A DNA stretch of 64,000 nt from Haloarchaeobius litoreus (GCF_024495425.1 NZ_JANHJR010000001.1:930001-994000); one strand, 5' to 3'. Positions 1 through 7,177 are shown, numbered from the stretch's first letter. Notes: generated by a model from the letters alone, not told the origin. Translations and numbers: made by a program.

Positions 1-1
1 A

Positions 2-262
2 ATTTCGAGCTTGAAAGATCGTGGGATCAATACAGCCAAGGTTACTGAAAATGCTTATCCCCTGTCATTAGAAATTTCGGTGAAGATCCATGGCGAAGAA
101 GAGATCTTTGTAGATATTGATCGGTCCAGAGTCCACGTTCGCACTTCAGATGGCGGCCTGGCTGAATTACCTCCTGCTCTTAGAATTGCATATTCCGTAA
201 CGATCGCCAAAGAAGTCGGGCAACTCGCACTCAAGGAATCGTTCCGAAACGTCTCCGGGTAA
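2..262 (+). CDS. 5'-truncated CDS, unknown soluble protein upstream of a two-TM protein
   Basis: The frame is open from base 2 at the window edge, and the only early start-like codon is a TTG at 11, so the N-terminus probably lies outside the window. The visible part alternates likely beta strands (EISVKIHG, IFVDIDRSRVHV) with a final helix (PALRIAYSVTIAKEV). Its stop is two bases before the next start, so the two genes are probably co-transcribed. This order, a soluble protein followed by a two-TM protein, recurs at 9688-10892. Codon use is AT-rich, unlike the chromosomal core. No family is recognised and no function is proposed. Confidence 0.55.
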   Translation: MSSLKDRGINTAKVTENAYPLSLEISVKIHGEEEIFVDIDRSRVHVRTSDGGLAELPPALRIAYSVTIAKEVGQLALKESFRNVSG

Positions 263-264
263 CC

Positions 265-891
265 ATGTCTGGAAAAGTGATTGACCGGGCGGTTGTCTTT
301 GCTCAAAATCCTAGGTGGGGAAAGATCTCATTGGTTCTTGCTATTATTTCTACTGCGCTTGGCTTGTTGTTTCCTTCAAAGTCGTATTCGCAGTATGCTT
401 TTCTTCTAATTGGTGTTGCATTCTTAGCCGTCTATTTCACTGTTCCACGGTATTTCAGCGGAATAAAGATCACCTGTCTACAGACCAGTCCTAAGAATAG
501 TGTTGAGAATCAACATCAGAATATTTTCAAGATACGAAGAGGTTTCGGTAAAATCGACATTTATGTTGATATTCCGAATTGGGCTAGCAAGTTTGAGATT
601 AAGATGAAAAGTGACTCTTCCATTGAGGTGACGCCTTTTGAGAACAAGCCAGGTTCAGTTAGAGTTGATGGTAATCTTCTTAAATCAGATCAAGATATCG
701 ATGGATTCCCAATGACACTGAAACTGACTGGAGATCCAGATGATTTAGCAGAAGGACGCTATGGGTTAAAATTTGTAGATAATCGTGCGGGGAGACAAAT
801 CCAAAGAATAGTTCTAGATTCTAGCTCCGACCCGCCACAAGACATGGATGAAGAGGAACTTAACGAGGAAGAAATCGATGCATGGGTGTGA
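265..891 (+). CDS. Two-TM membrane protein with C-terminal beta domain
   Basis: This 208-residue protein has two hydrophobic helices at about residues 20-36 and 43-60, then a soluble domain of about 140 residues rich in beta strands, and an acidic tail (DMDEEELNEEEIDAW). The soluble domain appears homologous to that of the protein at 10332-10892: both share an IK-hydrophobic-basic-S-acidic strand, an N-x-P/A-G turn, a D-hydrophobic-x-F-x-x-TL strand and a Y-x-hydrophobic-K-hydrophobic-VD strand. Topology suggests a membrane-anchored partner of the preceding soluble protein. No known family is recognised. Base composition is AT-rich, consistent with transfer. Confidence 0.7.
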   Translation: MSGKVIDRAVVFAQNPRWGKISLVLAIISTALGLLFPSKSYSQYAFLLIGVAFLAVYFTVPRYFSGIKITCLQTSPKNSVENQHQNIFKIRRGFGKIDIYVDIPNWASKFEIKMKSDSSIEVTPFENKPGSVRVDGNLLKSDQDIDGFPMTLKLTGDPDDLAEGRYGLKFVDNRAGRQIQRIVLDSSSDPPQDMDEEELNEEEIDAWV

Positions 892-918
892 ATACACCCG
901 TTGGTATAGATATAACGA

Positions 919-1074
919 TTATGGCAGTTTACTTCGCTGATCAGACCATTTTCCCATCAAATATCCCATGACTTCGGGCCGTGTTGGTTCATACCCCAGT
1001 TTTTGCTTGAGATCATTTTGTATCTCCTCAAATCTCTCTGCTTTTCCGTTCCTCAGTGTAATATCTAATCTCAT
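919..1074 (-). CDS. Small ribbon-helix-helix-like DNA-binding protein (51 aa)
   Basis: This short ORF starts at the ATG of an ATGA overlap with the stop of the ATPase gene and ends with TAA at 919-921. The protein begins with a strand (MRLDITLRNG) followed by two helices (AERFEEIQNDLKQKLG and PTRPEVMGYLMGKW), the layout of Arc/MetJ ribbon-helix-helix dimers. The same sequence pattern (DITLR, then GY-x-P-x-RP, then a final W) recurs in frame at the end of the remnant ORF at 16494-16940, so it is conserved coding sequence. As the last gene of the operon it could autoregulate it; that role is inferred. Confidence 0.65.
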   Translation of the reverse strand: MRLDITLRNGKAERFEEIQNDLKQKLGYEPTRPEVMGYLMGKWSDQRSKLP

Positions 1075-1853
1075 ACCTCGAATGGGTGCTTGATGCGCTT
1101 TCGATCACTGCCGTAGTGCGTGCTATCCATCTCGAAATCCCGGGAATCCAGCCGCTCGGTCCTCTCGTCGTCGGTGTAAATCCACTCTGACCCGACCGTG
1201 TACCCTCCATCGTCGGTGAACCGGCGTAGCGCACGCGGTTCGCCGTCGACGCGTAGTTCGTCGGGCAGGTACGAGAGCTGGTCCATATCCTTCAGATGTA
1301 CCTCCGGTGGGTACTCGATTGTGTCGAGCTGGTGGATGTCGTTGGTCGTCTTGAACCCACCGAGCATCGACGCCGTACACTGCGAGAGCACGTCCTTGTC
1401 AATCTTGGCGAACCGCTGGAACAGCCAGACGACGCCGAAGCCGTCGCCGTGATATGTCGTCGCCAGCGTGTCTATCTCGTCCGGGTAGCTCCCGCCCTGG
1501 GGTGCGAAGCGATGCGCCTCGTCGAGTACGAGGAATACCGAGATGTCCATCGATTCGAGTCCGCGAATCAGGTTCGCGAGCAGCTCCTGCCACTGCTCGT
1601 CGGTGAGCCCGGCACGGACGATCTGGAGTCCCGACTCACCCGAGAGGATGCCCCGCCACTGCTCCGGTGTGACGTTCTCGGTGCCGCTGGGGGCGGTCAT
1701 CCGCTTGAGGTAGCCCGACTCGACGAGTCCGCTGTACTCGTCCTTGTAGTCAAGCACGACCGTCACGTCGTAGTCATCGGCGTTCTCCTCGATGTAGGAG
1801 TGACTGACGTAGGTCTTCCCCCAGTTCGTCTGAGCCGCAAACGCGAGGTTCAT
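1071..1853 (-). CDS. HerA/FtsK-type P-loop ATPase
   Basis: The 260-residue protein has a Walker A-like motif almost at its N-terminus (AQTNWGKT, residues 7-14, with Ala in place of the first Gly) and a Walker B (VFLVLDEAHRF, D111-E112). DEAHRFAP and the following LFQRF segment are typical of HerA/VirB4/DUF87 ATPases and of small packaging ATPases of archaeal membrane-containing viruses. The start overlaps the upstream stop (ATGA) and the stop overlaps the downstream ribbon-helix-helix gene. No DNA-binding HAS barrel precedes the P-loop, so it is shorter than cellular HerA. The C-terminal 75 residues recur with high similarity at 16494-16940. Packaging or DNA-translocation roles are inference. 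Confidence 0.75.
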   Translation of the reverse strand: MNLAFAAQTNWGKTYVSHSYIEENADDYDVTVVLDYKDEYSGLVESGYLKRMTAPSGTENVTPEQWRGILSGESGLQIVRAGLTDEQWQELLANLIRGLESMDISVFLVLDEAHRFAPQGGSYPDEIDTLATTYHGDGFGVVWLFQRFAKIDKDVLSQCTASMLGGFKTTNDIHQLDTIEYPPEVHLKDMDQLSYLPDELRVDGEPRALRRFTDDGGYTVGSEWIYTDDERTERLDSRDFEMDSTHYGSDRKRIKHPFEV

Positions 1854-2227
1854 CGCGGTCTGACTCCCCGGACGCGGGTGTCGCGCCCAGCCACGTCCTC
1901 GACCAGCCGGGTGTTCTTGAGCTGCCTGTCGTGGCCATCATAGCCGCCCATGGGCCACTCCTCGTCGAGACAGGACTCCTCGATGTGCTGCTCGTACCGG
2001 GGCGGCAGATTCCACGACACTTGCCCTGTCGGCAGCACGGCCCAGACGACGGGGCAGCCCCGGTCGTCGTAGAAGTACCCGGCGTCACAGCCGATGCGCT
2101 TGCGGTTGACCGCAAGCGTCAGCGCGAGCAGGTTCCGGTCCTCGTAGCCCGGCTTGGACGCCGCGTTGTCCGCGGCCTCGGCGAGCCCCTTCGTGGCCGC
2201 CTCGACCACATCGGCCAGCTCACTCAT
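1850..2227 (-). CDS. Unknown protein of the ATPase operon (125 aa)
   Basis: I chose the second ATG because it gives an ATGAGTGA overlap of 8 bases with the upstream stop, the same geometry as two other junctions here; an ATG two codons earlier (2233) is also possible. The protein has an N-terminal helix (ELADVVEAATKGLAEAAD), two Cys (IGCDAGY, DRGCPVV) and an aromatic middle (WNLPPRYEQHIEESC, EEWPMGGYDG). It ends by a 4-base ATGA overlap with the ATPase gene, implying translational coupling and perhaps a shared complex. No family is recognised. Confidence 0.6.
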   Translation of the reverse strand: MSELADVVEAATKGLAEAADNAASKPGYEDRNLLALTLAVNRKRIGCDAGYFYDDRGCPVVWAVLPTGQVSWNLPPRYEQHIEESCLDEEWPMGGYDGHDRQLKNTRLVEDVAGRDTRVRGVRPR

Positions 2228-2807
2228 CCTCATCGCCCTCCAGTTCCTCGGTCACAGTCTGGATGCCCTGGTTCGCGACCGAGAGTCCCGACGCGACTGC
2301 CTGCTTCAACTGCTCGGCCTCCCGCGAGCGTTCGTCTTCGCCGCCGTCGGGCCAGTCGACGACGAGCGTGCGGAACTCGTCGAGCGTGCAGTCGTACCGA
2401 CTCCGGACGTAGGAGGCAGCGAGCGTGTCCGTCTCGCCCTCGGTGCCGTTCTCGCGGAGTAGCTCGGCCCATCGCTCCTTCTGCTCGTGCCAGTCCACGT
2501 CGACCTTCTCGGCGGCTTCTTCGGCATTATCGAGCCCGGAGCAGTTGACGACCCACCACTCGGGGAACCGGCCGTCGAGCTTCGCCTCCACGATCTGGCG
2601 GAGTTGTGCCTGCCGGTCCTCCGGGTCCGGAACCACCTGCACGCGCTGCTCGTCGGCAAGGTCGGCCGCGCTCTGGAGGTCGACAACGGAGGAGATGAGT
2701 TCGTGTTCGGCGTGGGCGACGATCTGGAGCATCGACTGGCCCATCGTCGAGTCGAGCATCTTTCGAGCCATCTTGCGCTTCGCACCGCTTGGCATCATGC
2801 CCATCAT
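2220..2807 (-). CDS. Unknown protein of the ATPase operon (195 aa)
   Basis: The N-terminus is basic and Met-rich (MMGMMPSGAKRKMARKML) and is followed by helices (SMLQIVAHAEHELISSVVDL). The middle contains a WW pair (RFPEWWVVNCSGLDN) and further Trp residues, and the end is acidic (ELEGDEDE). No transmembrane segment or enzyme motif is visible. It is joined to its neighbours by short overlaps at both ends, so it is clearly part of the same translationally coupled operon. A structural role in a virus-like particle or a DNA-handling complex is possible but unsupported by motif. Confidence 0.6.
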   Translation of the reverse strand: MMGMMPSGAKRKMARKMLDSTMGQSMLQIVAHAEHELISSVVDLQSAADLADEQRVQVVPDPEDRQAQLRQIVEAKLDGRFPEWWVVNCSGLDNAEEAAEKVDVDWHEQKERWAELLRENGTEGETDTLAASYVRSRYDCTLDEFRTLVVDWPDGGEDERSREAEQLKQAVASGLSVANQGIQTVTEELEGDEDE

Positions 2808-3316
2808 TCACCGACGCCCTCCATCACCGCGTTCGAGAGTTCGGCGTCCTCGACCATCACGGAGCCGCAGAAGACCAGCGTGAACACGAGGATGCCCTGT
2901 CCGGGCGAGAGTTCGCTCGACTGGCCGTGCTCGGCGAGCCAGTCGTCGACGAACTCGTCCAGGTCGAGCTGGCGCGCCATGTCCGCGTACTCGTCCATCG
3001 CGTCCTGTCGGTCGTCCACCTCGCTCCCGGCGCGGTCCTTCGCTGCCACCGTCGCCATCCCGAGCGCGTTGCAGTACACGTCCCCGAGAGTGGTTCGGTT
3101 CGTGGCCGTCGCCGTCGAGGGCACCGAGTCGCCACCCCCGTCGGCTTCCTCGGTGTCGTCAGCCTCGGACTCCTCGGCATCGGCTTCGGCCACCTGTTCG
3201 GCCACGTCGTCGGGAATCTCGACCATGTCGTCGTCGGAGAGGTCAGGTTCGTCCGGCGTCTCCGGCGACTCCGGTTTCGGCGGTTCGGCGGGGGTCTCGG
3301 CGTCGGTTTCACTCAC
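2804..3316 (-). CDS. Acidic unknown protein of the ATPase operon (170 aa)
   Basis: The GTG at 3316 gives an 8-base GTGAGTGA overlap with the upstream stop; a GTG at 3325 is the alternative. Residues 1-70 are acidic and low-complexity (Pro/Glu/Asp, then EADAEESEADDTEEAD). A helical part follows (DAMDEYADMARQLDLDEFVDDWLAEHG), then a hydrophobic stretch (GILVFTLVFCGSVMV) that could be a buried strand or a membrane segment. The stop overlaps the next start by ATGA. Composition is ordinary for a haloarchaeal disordered region, so homology to anything known cannot be judged by eye. Confidence 0.55.
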   Translation of the reverse strand: MSETDAETPAEPPKPESPETPDEPDLSDDDMVEIPDDVAEQVAEADAEESEADDTEEADGGGDSVPSTATATNRTTLGDVYCNALGMATVAAKDRAGSEVDDRQDAMDEYADMARQLDLDEFVDDWLAEHGQSSELSPGQGILVFTLVFCGSVMVEDAELSNAVMEGVGE

Positions 3317-4055
3317 TGAGACCACCCCCTGATTCGCGGCTCATGCCGTCGCCTGCGTCGTCGGTCTCCTCGGTCGAGTCGTCGGTGCCGCCGGTGTCGC
3401 TCATCTCCGTGTCGTCGCTCCCGCGACGGGAGAGGTACACCACGACGACCCCCACCACGACGACCCCCACGAGGAGGGTCGTTGTAGAGACTGGAACGGG
3501 TATACCCGGCGACCCACCCGTCGACCCGCCGGTTGAACCTCCCTTCGAGGGGGTCGAAGCCGGGTCGCTATCCGGGTTGCCGCTCTCGTCGCCGTCTATG
3601 CTTTTACCCCCCTTCCACTGCCGGTCTACCTCCTCATCAGAAACCATTTCTTCAGTCGAACCCGCGCTACCCGCGGTTGAACCGTCGCCTTCACCCCCTT
3701 CAGAGGGGGTCGAATCCGGGTCGTTTTCCGGGTCGCTGCTCGACCCGGTTTCTGTACTCTCGTCGGCGCTTTCTGGACCCCCTTCAGCCGGGTCGTCAGC
3801 CGGGTCGCTGGCCGGGTCGCTCTCGCTACCCGACCCCGACCCACCCCCTGAACCCCCCTCCTCGGCGGGTTCAGCATCGGGTTGCTCGTCGGGTTCCGCG
3901 GGTCGGTCCAATTGGTCTCGAACCACCGCTTCCAGCTCGCGCCAGTCGTGCTCACCGTCCTTCTTGGAACTGATATGCGAGCGAAGCCCATGCAGTGGAT
4001 CGTCCGATTCGGTTTCGTAGTCACACCCCTCGACGGGGCAGGTTCTGTCTGTCAT
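3309..4055 (-). CDS. Zinc-finger, low-complexity linker and single TM protein (248 aa)
   Basis: The start is the ATG overlapping the upstream stop (ATGA, 4052-4055). Residues 1-32 form a C2H2-like zinc finger (CPVEGC, then HGLRSHISS). About 130 residues of Ser/Gly/Asp/Pro/Glu low complexity follow, with an internal duplication around SDPASTPSKGG and PDSTPSEGGEG. Then comes one TM helix (TTLLVGVVVVGVVVVYL) with a basic stop-transfer SRR and a Thr/Asp-rich tail. A cytoplasmic zinc finger tethered by a long linker to a membrane anchor is unusual. It may tie DNA or RNA, or the operon's ATPase, to a membrane; that is inference. Confidence 0.6.
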   Translation of the reverse strand: MTDRTCPVEGCDYETESDDPLHGLRSHISSKKDGEHDWRELEAVVRDQLDRPAEPDEQPDAEPAEEGGSGGGSGSGSESDPASDPADDPAEGGPESADESTETGSSSDPENDPDSTPSEGGEGDGSTAGSAGSTEEMVSDEEVDRQWKGGKSIDGDESGNPDSDPASTPSKGGSTGGSTGGSPGIPVPVSTTTLLVGVVVVGVVVVYLSRRGSDDTEMSDTGGTDDSTEETDDAGDGMSRESGGGLSE

Positions 4056-4804
4056 TGATTCCAGTCGATGTCCGCCGGCGTCAGCTTCCGGTCGCCCAGC
4101 TCCTCGAAGGACACGAGGTCGCGGTCGTACTGCTGGTGAACCTCGTTGATGCCCGCCGCGGCCTCCTTCGCCTCGGCGATGGCGACCTGATACTGCTGCC
4201 ACAGCTTGTTCTTCAGTCCGTACGCCTCGCCCGGCATCTCCTCGGCATCGAGCAGCGCCGCAACGTCCTCGTCATCGAACCCACAGCCCTCGGTGAGATA
4301 CTCGCAGGCGTCGGAATCACCGTCCTCGCAGTAGTCCTGTGCCCGCTCGCACTCCTCGTCGAGCGCCTGCTCGGTGCTGGCCAGCCGTTCGTCGGCGGTC
4401 GGCCCGCTGTCCATTCGAGAGCCGCGTTCGTCCCGGCTGGCGCGTTCCATCACGCCCTGGTGTTCGTCGACGGACAGCGTTGGGTCGTAGTAGGCGGTCC
4501 AGTCGTCGACGCCCTCGTTGGTCGCGATGCCCTTGACCGCCCTCGCGTGGGGGATCGAGGCGCGTGCTTTGGAAAAGTCGATGCGGTCGCGCTCGCTCTC
4601 GGAGAGTTCGAGCTGGCCCGTGCCACGGTGGTCCTCGCGGGATACCGCGGCCGCGACGGCCGCCTGGTCGAGCACCTGCTCGGGCGCGTCCGAAACCAGC
4701 GTGACCGTGCGCTTGCGACGGTCGTCGTCCGAACAGAGGTGGTCGGCGTGGTCGTCGCGGAACTGGTTCGCCGCGATTCGGTCGCCGAACTCGAACTCAG
4801 GCAC
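4052..4804 (-). CDS. Cys-containing unknown protein of the ATPase operon (250 aa)
   Basis: The GTG at 4804 overlaps the upstream stop by 8 bases; reading further upstream in frame only crosses the zinc-finger gene. The N-terminal half is polar and charged (ADHLCSDDDRRKR, SESERDRIDFSKARAS). The middle contains GIATNEGVDDWTAYYDP. A Cys cluster follows (EECERAQDYCEDGDSDACEYL, with a further TEGC) that could bind a metal or form disulfides. The C-terminal third is helical (NKLWQQYQVAIAEAKEAA) and ends IDWNQ. No family is recognised. Its position between the small promoter-proximal genes and the TM protein suggests co-production. Confidence 0.55.
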   Translation of the reverse strand: MPEFEFGDRIAANQFRDDHADHLCSDDDRRKRTVTLVSDAPEQVLDQAAVAAAVSREDHRGTGQLELSESERDRIDFSKARASIPHARAVKGIATNEGVDDWTAYYDPTLSVDEHQGVMERASRDERGSRMDSGPTADERLASTEQALDEECERAQDYCEDGDSDACEYLTEGCGFDDEDVAALLDAEEMPGEAYGLKNKLWQQYQVAIAEAKEAAAGINEVHQQYDRDLVSFEELGDRKLTPADIDWNQ

Positions 4805-4913
4805 GGCAGATCTCGGTGATCGGCTCGTGGTCGCGGGCGAGATGCAGCTCCAGTCCGATGCGTGAGCATCGGGCCTCATCGCAGTCCTTCCGCGGGCAAT
4901 CGTGCCAGTTCAT
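4797..4913 (-). CDS. Tiny C2H2-like zinc-finger protein (38 aa)
   Basis: The ORF starting at the ATG at 4913 encodes MNWHDCPRKDCDEARC followed by LELHLARDHEP. The C-x4-C and H-x4-H pairs fit a single C2H2-like zinc finger, the same type as at the N-terminus of the TM protein two genes downstream. An upstream in-frame ATG at 4952 would add 13 residues. The stop overlaps the next GTG by 8 bases. Small zinc fingers are common regulators or adaptors in haloarchaeal viruses and plasmids; the specific role is unknown. Confidence 0.5.
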   Translation of the reverse strand: MNWHDCPRKDCDEARCSRIGLELHLARDHEPITEICRA

Positions 4914-4923
4914 CGCGGGAAAG

Positions 4924-5025
4924 TCACGATCTCGCGATAGTCGTCGGGGCATCCTCAGCGATTCTACCCTGACTGGTTCCGGGGTTCGATTCATCTGGTT
5001 CAGGTTGGTGGTCGTCGTCGACCAT
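4924..5025 (-). CDS. Putative 33-aa leader ORF of the ATPase operon
   Basis: The first ATG after the promoter (5025) opens a 33-codon ORF starting MVDDDHQPEPDESN and ending TTIARS, acidic and probably disordered. It lies about 25 bases downstream of a TTTACTAG promoter element, the distance expected for a leaderless archaeal transcript. The next gene starts ten bases after its stop. The spacing and overlap style support translation, but the composition alone does not prove a protein. Confidence 0.35.
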   Translation of the reverse strand: MVDDDHQPEPDESNPGTSQGRIAEDAPTTIARS

Positions 5026-5047
5026 GTCCGAGCGGGGGTGACTGAGA

Positions 5048-5107
5048 CTAGTAAAGGGGTGAGCGAGTTCCCAGTCATCTCCCCAGTCGACTCCCCATTT
5101 TTACTAG
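5048..5107. promoter_or_regulatory. Symmetric divergent promoter with inverted TTTACTAG elements
   Basis: CTAGTAAA at 5048-5055 and its exact reverse complement TTTACTAG at 5100-5107 face outward. They lie 22 and 20 bases from the divergent starts at 5025 and 5128, where archaeal TATA elements of leaderless transcripts sit. G/C runs (GGGG at 5056-5059, CCCC at 5093-5096) extend the symmetry. The arrangement suggests coordinated control of the operon and the AbrB-like gene, plausibly by that protein. Confidence 0.6.
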
Positions 5108-5127
5108 CTGGGTACGTAGTGGGGGGT

Positions 5128-5355
5128 ATGTCGGGAGCGATGAAGGCACAACGTAGGGCCGCGCAAGCGGTGGTTGACGACGATGAATCGGTGACTCCCT
5201 TCGGGACCTGTTCCGCGCAGAATCGGAGTGGTTCGATTTACGCGGTCATACCATCCGAGATCCGGGATGCGCATGGGTTGGAGCAGGGATCATCACTGTC
5301 CGTGGGGTACCACGCAGAGACAGACACTATTCTCTTCTCTCCAACCGATGGATAG
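5128..5355 (+). CDS. AbrB/SpoVT-type small transcription regulator
   Basis: The ATG at 5128 follows a promoter element by 20 bases. The 75-residue protein has a basic N-terminal arm (SGAMKAQRRAAQAVV) and then a swapped-hairpin-like core (NRSGSIYAVIPSEIRDAHGLEQGSSLSV), close to the AbrB consensus of strand, IP-x-x-hydrophobic, helix, hydrophobic-x-x-G-D/S. It ends DTILFSPTDG. Such proteins bind DNA as dimers and often act as repressors or antitoxins. It is divergently transcribed from the ATPase operon and probably controls the shared promoter. No toxin gene is adjacent on its own strand. Confidence 0.7.
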   Translation: MSGAMKAQRRAAQAVVDDDESVTPFGTCSAQNRSGSIYAVIPSEIRDAHGLEQGSSLSVGYHAETDTILFSPTDG

Positions 5356-5413
5356 GCAACAACCGTAGTAAATATTGGAATCGAATAGACGACGAGTGTG
5401 GACTTTTCCCGGG

Positions 5414-6223
5414 TCAGTCTTCAGCACGAAGCTGGGTCACGACAGTAAGAAGGACGGAAAGTGAAGTCACTGTGAACATTCCCGCATCAGCATTTACACG
5501 CCAATAGATTATAACCGATATCAGAATGATTCCACCGAAGAGATAGATCCAGTTGGGCTGCCCGCTCAATACTCCCTTGGTAGACTCATACAGAATTGAA
5601 GAGTAACCAGGTGCAGCATCCGAGGTCGTTGTATCAATCTCTATATCAGACACATTTGAATAGGCCTCTGAGTTTTCAATTTCCTCCATTTCGGCCGCTA
5701 GCGAGACCACTACGTCCTCAAATGTAGAGTCGAAAAATTGGTCGATTTTTTCCTCTGACTCGAGTTCATCAAGCAAGTCACAATAATCTGCAATGGTTCG
5801 TTTATGTACTGGATGAAAATTCATATACGCACTGTTGCCCAGCTTCGAATTTAGATCAAGTAGATGCTCATACGTGGATTCGAAATCTCCTGAATAATAA
5901 CTATCTATAGAAAGTGCAAGTTGCTGATACACGCTGTTGTGGTGTTCAATGTCTATACCTTCGATTCTTTTTCTCAGAGAGTATAATACATAAGAACATG
6001 AAATAAATATAGTAGTCCATATCAGAGGCTCCGGAATTCTCACAGAGTATACAACATAGCCGGTTCCCTGATAGTCCAAGTACGTGGCAACCGTAACCAT
6101 TCCGGAGATAATGAAAAAGATGCCAGTGTACGTCAGTAGATTATTACTTCTCTTATAATCCTTAAACTTGTCAGTGGGTACGCGGTAGTTCGCTACAAAT
6201 TCATTCTTGGTTTTTTCAGCCAT
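5414..6223 (-). CDS. Four-TM membrane protein of unknown function
   Basis: The protein (about 269 aa from the ATG at 6223; an ATG at 6244 is also in frame) has a TM pair near the N-terminus (LTYTGIFFIISGMVTVATYL and LIWTTIFISCSYVLYSL). A cytoplasmic, mostly helical domain of about 130 residues follows, then a second TM pair at the C-terminus (WIYLFGGIILISVIIYW and MFTVTSLSVLLTVVTQL). A TATA-like CCTATATCAC about 34 bases upstream on this strand favours the 6223 start. Codon use is AT-rich, so it is probably acquired. TM-flanked helical domains occur in some membrane-acting defence effectors, but no family motif is recognised here. Confidence 0.6.
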   Translation of the reverse strand: MAEKTKNEFVANYRVPTDKFKDYKRSNNLLTYTGIFFIISGMVTVATYLDYQGTGYVVYSVRIPEPLIWTTIFISCSYVLYSLRKRIEGIDIEHHNSVYQQLALSIDSYYSGDFESTYEHLLDLNSKLGNSAYMNFHPVHKRTIADYCDLLDELESEEKIDQFFDSTFEDVVVSLAAEMEEIENSEAYSNVSDIEIDTTTSDAAPGYSSILYESTKGVLSGQPNWIYLFGGIILISVIIYWRVNADAGMFTVTSLSVLLTVVTQLRAED

Positions 6224-6410
6224 TAGACCAGTTTCTGGTAGCATGCCTAATAGTGATATAGGTTCAACTATCTACCAAGATCAGATCTCGAGCTCGACAA
6301 ACAAGGCAAACCATTCAGACGTCTTCCGTGAACGCTGAGTCATATTCACATAAAGGGTAACATCACAACCGCCCGAGGGAACTATTGCACCCGGACGATT
6401 CTGACCAGAT

Positions 6411-7022
6411 ATGTCGAATCAAAAAGCTGCCCTCCAACAGCTGGCACGTGATTTTGCTGCCGTGATTCCGGGCGTAGACCAGGAAGCAGAACACGACCGA
6501 TGGGACCCCGGAATCGGTCCTTTCGAGGAAGAGAAGCAGCTGGAGATGATCCTCGATGAACTAGCCGAAGGACCACGTCCGGGCCACATCGAAACCGAGG
6601 AGCAGTATCCCGACAGTCGGAAGCGGTGTGACTTGGTCATCACGGGAGACGGGTTCCGAATGCCAATCGAGGCGAAGCTCCTGCGGTTCAGACGCGACAA
6701 CGGGAACATCGACCCGAATATGTACAAGAGCGTCTTCAGCCCATTTCCCGAACGGAGCTCGTCGTCACTCCTGACGGATAGCCGGAAGCTCTACGAGTCG
6801 GGCTTCGGCCTTCCTGCCGGTCTCCTCGGTCTCTACTACGAGAAGGATAGGGAAGAGTACGACCAGCTCACGGCCGACCGGATTGCCGAGAAGTTCCAAC
6901 AAGATGTCTCCTTCTGGTACGATATCGGAATTGAGACGGTCACGATAGAGAGGTTCGAGGGGCTCCGTCACCAGCACTTCGGACACGGAGCCGTAATTGG
7001 GTGGATACTCCGAGACGAGTAA
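6411..7022 (+). CDS. PD-(D/E)XK nuclease-like protein
   Basis: The 203-residue protein contains a clear PD-(D/E)XK core: KRCDLVITGDGFRMPIEAKLLR, giving an Asp on one strand and E-A-K on the next, as in restriction endonuclease-like folds. An upstream helix carries Glu residues (EEEKQLEMILDELAEG). The rest is compatible with alpha/beta structure (LPAGLLGLYYEK, GIETVTIERFEG). No methyltransferase or helicase partner is adjacent. It lies between a four-TM protein and an integrase inside the accessory island, so a restriction or defence role, or a mobile-element nuclease role, is possible. Confidence 0.6.
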   Translation: MSNQKAALQQLARDFAAVIPGVDQEAEHDRWDPGIGPFEEEKQLEMILDELAEGPRPGHIETEEQYPDSRKRCDLVITGDGFRMPIEAKLLRFRRDNGNIDPNMYKSVFSPFPERSSSSLLTDSRKLYESGFGLPAGLLGLYYEKDREEYDQLTADRIAEKFQQDVSFWYDIGIETVTIERFEGLRHQHFGHGAVIGWILRDE

Positions 7023-7177
7023 CGGGAGGAGTACAGCTGGTTTGATTTCATGCTTGTGTGGAAGCGTGCAACGCCAGCCACCCGGCTAAACTGATTCGCT
7101 CGAAATCCGGCGTCTCACGAGATACCCCAGTCAGCGGGGGAACACTCTAGGTGCATGAACTTCTAGAGGAGCGTGCA

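Noticed and set aside
3533-3900. Apparent tandem repeat array rich in GGGTCG/CCCCTT
   Set aside because: Explained by the Asp/Pro/Ser/Gly low-complexity linker of a coding gene; unit length and spacing vary, so it is neither CRISPR nor a satellite.
919-5025. The operon as a typical pleolipovirus provirus
   Set aside because: No spike protein, no small membrane-protein gene set and no Rep gene were recognised; only the ATPase would fit.
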